Of a stretch of DNA of 64,000 bases, positions 59,718-64,000 are shown one piece after another. Where the stretch lies: positions 124,001 through 188,000 of the forward strand of contig NZ_JBHUJX010000018.1 of the NCBI RefSeq assembly GCF_042683745.1, written 5' to 3'. The first letter of the stretch is position 1, and the number at the start of each line of letters is the position of its first letter. The notes under the pieces are model-generated. The model ran no database searches, had not been told where the DNA came from, and saw only the letters and a list, made by a program, of their open reading frames with translations. The position numbers were made by a program, and so were the translations under genes. This DNA is from Pseudoneobacillus sp042683745. Lineage in GTDB: Bacteria > Bacillota > Bacilli > Bacillales > Cytobacillaceae.

Positions 59718-60062
59718 TCATCCTTTTTCTAAATGTTCCGAATGCACATCGATATTAGCAGCCATTAATACGCTCGCTAAATGATTACTAGGAGCCGTTG
59801 CCACTTCACGATAAGAGCGATCAATATAAAGATGACCAGCTTCAGGAAATTCACGTTTAAACTGCTTTCGAAGCTTTTCTCCTGCCGCATCAGCATCCAC
59901 TAATATATATACTTCTTTTTCTAGAAGAGAGTCAATGAGTTCATCCATTTTCGATAGGCTCATCGTACCATTTGTACAAATTATCTCAACAGGCTCTTTC
60001 ACAATATTTTCAACCTTTTTCTTATCTGAGGTGCCCTCTACAATAATAACTTTATCTAGCAT
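59718..60062 (-). CDS. yusF: Toprim-domain protein YusF
   Basis: 114 residues, small stand-alone Toprim protein: KVIIVEGTSDKKKV (catalytic Glu) and YILVDADAAGEKLR (DxD). Related to RNase M5, which matures 5S rRNA. ATG at 60062, six bases after AGGTGAT. In B. subtilis it lies next to yusE and gcvH. Confidence 0.87.
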   Translation of the reverse strand: MLDKVIIVEGTSDKKKVENIVKEPVEIICTNGTMSLSKMDELIDSLLEKEVYILVDADAAGEKLRKQFKREFPEAGHLYIDRSYREVATAPSNHLASVLMAANIDVHSEHLEKG

Positions 60063-60231
60063 TATGATCACCTATAATAGTTGATATTGATTACTTTAAA
60101 GTATTCCTAATGTGACCGAATGGTGTGACAGTAAGAGTCTATCTTCGCATATTGATTCTTCAGCAACATCTTTATCATTTTATATTTATAGTGCCCCGTT
60201 TTACAAAGAATGTATTGAAAAATAATGAAAG

Positions 60232-60258
60232 CAAGCACCTCGTGATCCGAGGTGCTTG
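60232..60258 (-). terminator. gcvH terminator beyond the repeat
   Basis: Eleven-base stem CAAGCACCTCG / CGAGGTGCTTG with a 5-base loop. It lies beyond element copy 10, so the element sits between gcvH and its terminator. Confidence 0.8.
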
Positions 60259-60263
60259 TGTCT

Positions 60264-60389
60264 TTGTCCAGCTACAGCGGCTAGCCCCGACGTACAGGAT
60301 GTACGAGTGTCGACAATGCGACAGGACGTCGCGTTTTTGTCGTCCTCGAGGTTCCTTGTAGGGGCTGAACAAGCCGCTTCCGCTTTTCT
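60264..60389 (-). repeat. Interspersed element, copy 10
   Basis: Reverse orientation: TTTGTCCAGCTACAGCGGC...AAGCCGCTTCCGCTTTTCT. Outer arms GCGGCT / AGCCGC as in copy 4, AGCCCC / GGGGCT arms, module CGACGTCCTGTCGCATTG; the variable tip hairpin is missing. It starts two bases after the gcvH stop. Confidence 0.9.
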
Positions 60390-60391
60390 AT

Positions 60392-60775
60392 TTAATCTTC
60401 TTTTACCATTTCCTCATACTGTTCTGCAGACATTAAGCTATCTATTTCCCCAGCATCAGTTGGTTCAATCACGATCATCCAAGCTTTCTCATATGGAGAT
60501 TCGTTTACGAATTCTGGGCTGTCGTTTAAATCTTCGTTAATAGCGACTACTTTTCCGCTAATTGGTGCATATAGCTCAGAAACAGTTTTAACCGATTCTA
60601 CACTACCAAATGGCTCATTAGCAGTTACAGCATCGCCTACTTCTGGTAGTTCAACGAATACGATATCACCTAATTCAGATTGAGCAAAATCAGTAATTCC
60701 TATGCGTACTTGTTCTCCTTCAACTTTAACCCATTCATGTTCTTCAGAATAACGTAATTCCTTTGGTGTATTCAT
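60392..60775 (-). CDS. gcvH: Glycine cleavage system H protein
   Basis: 127 residues; lipoyl carrier of glycine cleavage and, in Bacillus, the entry point for lipoic acid to other enzymes. Lipoylated Lys in GSVESVKTVSELYAP. ATG at 60775 after GGAGG. LipA is in the same window. Confidence 0.96.
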   Translation of the reverse strand: MNTPKELRYSEEHEWVKVEGEQVRIGITDFAQSELGDIVFVELPEVGDAVTANEPFGSVESVKTVSELYAPISGKVVAINEDLNDSPEFVNESPYEKAWMIVIEPTDAGEIDSLMSAEQYEEMVKED

Positions 60776-60906
60776 CCCTAATCCCTCCATTATTAATTAT
60801 CAGCACTCAGCTTGAATCCATTCTGAATGCATTATCTATCATATTAAATGATGATATCCTAAATTAATTTATTAGCATACTTAAAGAATTTGCCCTAATT
60901 GCCTAT

Positions 60907-61263
60907 CTATAACCATACTTTGGCAAAATCTTTTTCATTAAAACCTATAGTCACTTTATTTCCATCACTGATTAATGGACGTTTAATGAGCATGCCATCA
61001 CTTGCCAATAGCTCAAACATCTCTTGTTCTGTGGCTGTTTTAAGCTTGTCTTTTAAACCTAACTCGCGGTATTTTATGCCACTTGTATTAAAAAATTTCT
61101 TCAAGTCTATCCCGCTTTTAAGATAGATTTCTTTTATCTCTTTCACTGAAGGCGGCGATTCTGCAATATGTATTTCCTGATAGGAAAGATTGTGTTGATC
61201 TAACCATTTTTTCGCACTTCGACAGGTTCCGCACTTTGGATAACAATAAAAGGTTAAATTCAC
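60907..61263 (-). CDS. yusI: ArsC/Spx-like protein YusI
   Basis: 118 residues of the arsenate reductase-related family: FYCYPKCGTCRSAKKWL with a CxxC, and RPLISDG. GTG at 61263 is preferred, eight bases after AGGTGG. More like a glutaredoxin-like redox protein than a true arsenate reductase; role unknown. Confidence 0.87.
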   Translation of the reverse strand: MNLTFYCYPKCGTCRSAKKWLDQHNLSYQEIHIAESPPSVKEIKEIYLKSGIDLKKFFNTSGIKYRELGLKDKLKTATEQEMFELLASDGMLIKRPLISDGNKVTIGFNEKDFAKVWL

Positions 61264-61390
61264 CTTTTTCACCACCTAATCGACATTGTCTCAATTGAAT
61301 AGTAGCATATTTTGACGAATTTTCCTAATAAGATCATCCATCTAAATCATTCGACTTTTTTTCAAAAAATCCTTCCTTCATGCAAAAAAT

Positions 61391-61416
61391 CAAGCCCCCT
61401 TAAAAAAGGGAGCTTT
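61391..61416 (-). terminator. fadE terminator
   Basis: AAGCTCCCTT / AAGGGGGCTT stem with a G-U pair, then TGATTTTTTG on the minus strand. Confidence 0.75.
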
Positions 61417-61422
61417 CCAAAA

Positions 61423-63207
61423 TTAAACGATAAATTTCTCTGCTTCGATTAATTTTTCTGCAGCTTCACGTTTCTTTGCAATCACATTAATTGGTGTATG
61501 GCGAGTAAATTTACGTAAAGCAGAAACTAGCATTCTTAAAGTGTCCCCTTGCTCTGTAGCGACAAGTGTTTCTTTTGCATGCTGTTCTATTTCATTGAAT
61601 GCTTCTTGACAGAAGATTTGTGTGTAAAGAAGCTTTTGCTTGCTCTTCTCAAGTCCGAATTTCTCGATCGCTTTTTCTGTACGTAATACAGCTGATTCCA
61701 TTGCATAGGCGTTCGAAATAATATCAGCAATATTAACTAAGATTTCTTGCTCTTTTTCAAGTTCTTTTCCAAATTTTTGAGCAGCAAGACCCGCAGCCAA
61801 TAAGCCAATTTTCTTCGCATTTTTTACTAAATATTTTTCTTGTGCTAATGGTTCATCACCAGGCTCTTCTGGCATCATCATCATTAACTCTTCTTGTAAT
61901 TGTAAAGCTTTTTGGAATAGTGGTAATTCACCTTTCATCGCTTTACGTACAAAAGTACCAGGTACTAGTAGACGGTTAATTTCATTCGTACCTTCAAAAA
62001 TACGGTTAATACGTGAATCACGGTACACTCTTTCAATTTCGTATTCCGCCATAAAGCCATAGCCACCATGAATCTGAACGCCCTCATCGGCAATATAATC
62101 TAAAGTTTCTGTAGCAAATACCTTGTTCAATGAACATTCAATCGCATACTCAGCAATGGATTTCGCTACTTCTTTTCCATCTTTTACTTCTTCCTCAGAC
62201 AATTTACTCATACGATCTTCAAATAATCCAACTGTACGGTAAACGGAGCTTTCAGCTGCATAAAGTTTTGAGGCCATAGTCGATAATTTTTCTTTCGTTA
62301 AATTGAATTGAGAGATTGGCGTTTTGAATTGTTGGCGCCCGTTTGCATATTGTACAGTAATTTCAAAAGCACGTTTAGAAGCACCTACCGCACCAACTCC
62401 AAGCTTATAACGACCGATATTTAAAATATTGAAGGCAATAATATGACCTTTTCCTGCTTCTCCAAGTAGATTTCCAACTGGAACTTCGGCATCTTGTAAG
62501 ATTAATGTACGAGTGGATGAGCTTTTAATACCCATTTTCTTTTCTTCTGCACCAGTTGAAACCCCATTGTATTCTCTTTCAACGATGAAAGCAGAGAAAT
62601 GCTCGCCATCAATTTTTGCATAAACAACAAATACATCAGCAAATCCAGCATTGGTAATCCATTGTTTTTCACCGTTTAGGATATAATGGGTACCTGCTGC
62701 ATTTAGTTTTGCAGTCGTACGAGCACCTAAAGCATCTGATCCTGAGCCTGGCTCTGTCAAAGCATATGCTGCTAATTTTTCACCAGTAGCCAAGGCTGGA
62801 AGGTATTTTTGCTTCTGCTCTTCATTACCGAATAATACAATCGGCAATGAACCGATTCCAACGTGCGCGCCGTGGGAAATAGAAAATCCTCCTGCACGAG
62901 ACATTTTTTCAGCAATAAGCGCTGAGCTAACTTTGTCTAGGCTTAATCCACCATACTCTTCTGGAACATCAGCACCAAGAAGGCCTAATTCACCTGCTTG
63001 TTTTAATAGTTTCACAGAACGGTCGAATTCATGGTTTTCTAAATGCTCAACCTCTGGTAATACTTCATTCGTTACATAGTCCTCGGTAGTTTTGGCTATC
63101 ATTAATTGCTCGTCTGTATAATCTTCTGGTGTAAAAACTTGCTCTTTCGTTACATCTTCGATTAAAAAGCTTCCACCTTTTATTAAATGATCTGTTTGAT
63201 TAGTCAT
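61423..63207 (-). CDS. fadE: Acyl-CoA dehydrogenase
   Basis: 594 residues; first step of fatty-acid beta-oxidation, FAD enzyme (B. subtilis YusJ). Signatures: YALTEPGSGSDALGA, EKQWITNAG, FGGYGF-like QIHGGYGFMAEY and YRDSRINRIFEGTNEINR with the catalytic Glu. The long C-terminal domain (about 410-594) is typical of this Bacillus branch. 18 bases behind fadA, one operon, ribosome site GGAGGAAT. Confidence 0.95.
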   Translation of the reverse strand: MTNQTDHLIKGGSFLIEDVTKEQVFTPEDYTDEQLMIAKTTEDYVTNEVLPEVEHLENHEFDRSVKLLKQAGELGLLGADVPEEYGGLSLDKVSSALIAEKMSRAGGFSISHGAHVGIGSLPIVLFGNEEQKQKYLPALATGEKLAAYALTEPGSGSDALGARTTAKLNAAGTHYILNGEKQWITNAGFADVFVVYAKIDGEHFSAFIVEREYNGVSTGAEEKKMGIKSSSTRTLILQDAEVPVGNLLGEAGKGHIIAFNILNIGRYKLGVGAVGASKRAFEITVQYANGRQQFKTPISQFNLTKEKLSTMASKLYAAESSVYRTVGLFEDRMSKLSEEEVKDGKEVAKSIAEYAIECSLNKVFATETLDYIADEGVQIHGGYGFMAEYEIERVYRDSRINRIFEGTNEINRLLVPGTFVRKAMKGELPLFQKALQLQEELMMMMPEEPGDEPLAQEKYLVKNAKKIGLLAAGLAAQKFGKELEKEQEILVNIADIISNAYAMESAVLRTEKAIEKFGLEKSKQKLLYTQIFCQEAFNEIEQHAKETLVATEQGDTLRMLVSALRKFTRHTPINVIAKKREAAEKLIEAEKFIV

Positions 63208-63225
63208 TATGATTCCTCCTTAAAT

Positions 63226-64000
63226 TTACAATAGTTCAAATACTCCTGCAGCGCCCATACCGCCGCCAATACACATCGTGACAAGGCCAAATTGCTCATT
63301 TCTACGTTTCATTTCATGAATAAGTGTTAAGGTCAGTTTTGCCCCTGTACAGCCAAGTGGATGACCTAAAGCAATTCCACCGCCATTTACATTCACTTTT
63401 TCTTCATCGATTCCAAGTTCTCGAATCACTTGAATGGCTTGAGAAGCAAATGCTTCATTCAATTCGATAAGGCCAATGTCTGAAAGTTCTAAGCCAGCAA
63501 GCTTTAGTGCTTTCGGAATGGCTACAACTGGACCGATCCCCATAATTTCAGGTGGAACTCCACCAACTGCAAATGAGCGGAATTTCGCCATTGGTTTTAA
63601 CCCTAGAGACTCAGCTTTTTCACGATCCATTACCATAACTGCCGCTGCACCATCACTTGTTTGTGAAGCATTTCCAGCTGTTACACTACCTGTAACCGAA
63701 AAGGCTGGTCTCAGCTTACCTAAAGTAGCTAAGTTCGTATCTACACGGACCCCTTCATCTTGAGAAAATAACACCTTTTTCTCAACTAGCTTATGATTAT
63801 GATCGACGAATCGCTGAATGACTTCTACAGGTACGATCTCATCAACAAATTTACCCTCAGCAATAGCTCTGGCTGCATTTTGATGGCTTCTAACAGCAAA
63901 CGCATCCTGGTCCTCACGGGAAATACCATATTTTTTAGCGACTGCTTCTGCTGTATGCCCCATTCCCATATAATATTCAGGTGCATTTTCAGCTAATTTT
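63226..64000 (-). CDS. fadA: Acetyl-CoA acyltransferase, C-terminal part (cut by window end)
   Basis: Thiolase of beta-oxidation (B. subtilis YusK); about 258 residues are visible and the frame runs off the window. Seen: GISREDQDAFAVRSHQNAAR, NGGGIALGHPLGCTGAKL (His) and CIGGGMGAAGVFELL (catalytic Cys). Upstream of fadE in the same operon. Confidence 0.95.
   Translation of the reverse strand, partial: KLAENAPEYYMGMGHTAEAVAKKYGISREDQDAFAVRSHQNAARAIAEGKFVDEIVPVEVIQRFVDHNHKLVEKKVLFSQDEGVRVDTNLATLGKLRPAFSVTGSVTAGNASQTSDGAAAVMVMDREKAESLGLKPMAKFRSFAVGGVPPEIMGIGPVVAIPKALKLAGLELSDIGLIELNEAFASQAIQVIRELGIDEEKVNVNGGGIALGHPLGCTGAKLTLTLIHEMKRRNEQFGLVTMCIGGGMGAAGVFELL

Noticed and set aside
31841..60389. 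CRISPR array
   Set aside because: The repeated elements are far apart, long and self-complementary, with no regular spacers and no cas genes.
26562..60389. Insertion sequences carrying transposase
   Set aside because: None of the repeat copies contains a transposase-like frame and no target duplications are evident.
1..64000. tRNA or rRNA genes, prophage or plasmid segments
   Set aside because: No cloverleaf with GTTCRA arm, no rRNA sequence and no phage or integrase genes were noticed; gene order is core Bacillus.

Overview
The window is chromosomal DNA of a low-GC, spore-forming Bacillaceae bacterium. Gene content and much of the gene order match the yug/yuf/mrp/yui/yum/yut/yun/yur/yus stretch of the Bacillus subtilis chromosome, from kapB, kapD, pbpD and mrpABCDEFG to fadE and fadA. 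Start codons with strong GGAGG-type ribosome sites, frequent TTG starts and many sporulation genes (kapB, kapD, yutH, lytH, yunB, a CotG-like gene) agree with this. Family names rest on recognition of the translated sequence; no search was run.

Layout. 1-7.5 kb: end of an MFS transporter, an ASCH protein, beta-phosphoglucomutase, Cu/Zn superoxide dismutase, a lipoprotein cyclophilin, kapB, a cupredoxin, a PQQ-type sugar dehydrogenase and kapD. 7.6-16.4 kb: penicillin-binding protein pbpD, yufK and the seven-gene Mrp Na+/H+ antiporter operon. 16.4-28.6 kb: yuxO, DedA, pepA, yuiC/B/A, a Nudix hydrolase, the NADH and ferredoxin reductases yumB, yumC and yutJ, and Fe-S proteins yutM and yutI. 28.6-40 kb: thrB, a 2-hydroxyacid dehydrogenase, yutH to yutC, an EAL protein, lipA and lytH. 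40-47 kb: an amino-acid transporter with its small subunit, yunB, an HD-GYP protein, yunC/E/F and an Arg/Ser-repeat spore-coat-like protein. 47-52.5 kb: the suf operon (sufC-D-S-U-B). 52.8-57.2 kb: metNIQ and metY, each behind an S-box (SAM) riboswitch. 57.5-64 kb: yusD, an MFS transporter, yusE, yusF, gcvH, yusI, fadE and a cut fadA.

How the genes work together: Fe-S biogenesis (suf, yutM, yutI) supplies lipA, which makes the lipoyl group needed by gcvH. Methionine uptake and synthesis are under SAM control. EAL and HD-GYP genes act on cyclic di-GMP. Sporulation genes are scattered along the window.

The most interesting material is non-coding. About ten copies of a 120-300 bp interspersed element (GAAAAGCGGAAGCG...GGACAATTTTC) occur between 26.5 and 60.4 kb. 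Their hairpin arms differ in sequence from copy to copy but stay complementary, and about half carry a nearly invariant module of roughly 50 bp. Several begin right at stop codons, one sits inside the suf operon and one supplies the C-terminus of YusD. A second family of tandem 45-52 bp degenerate hairpin repeats occurs at 2.2 and 21.6 kb, and a third hairpin type with a GGGGG/CCCCC core at 17.7 and 24.4 kb. Three genes have long perfect hairpins over their ribosome site or start codon. Two genes of 35 and 42 codons (metS-like, yuiA) are easily missed.
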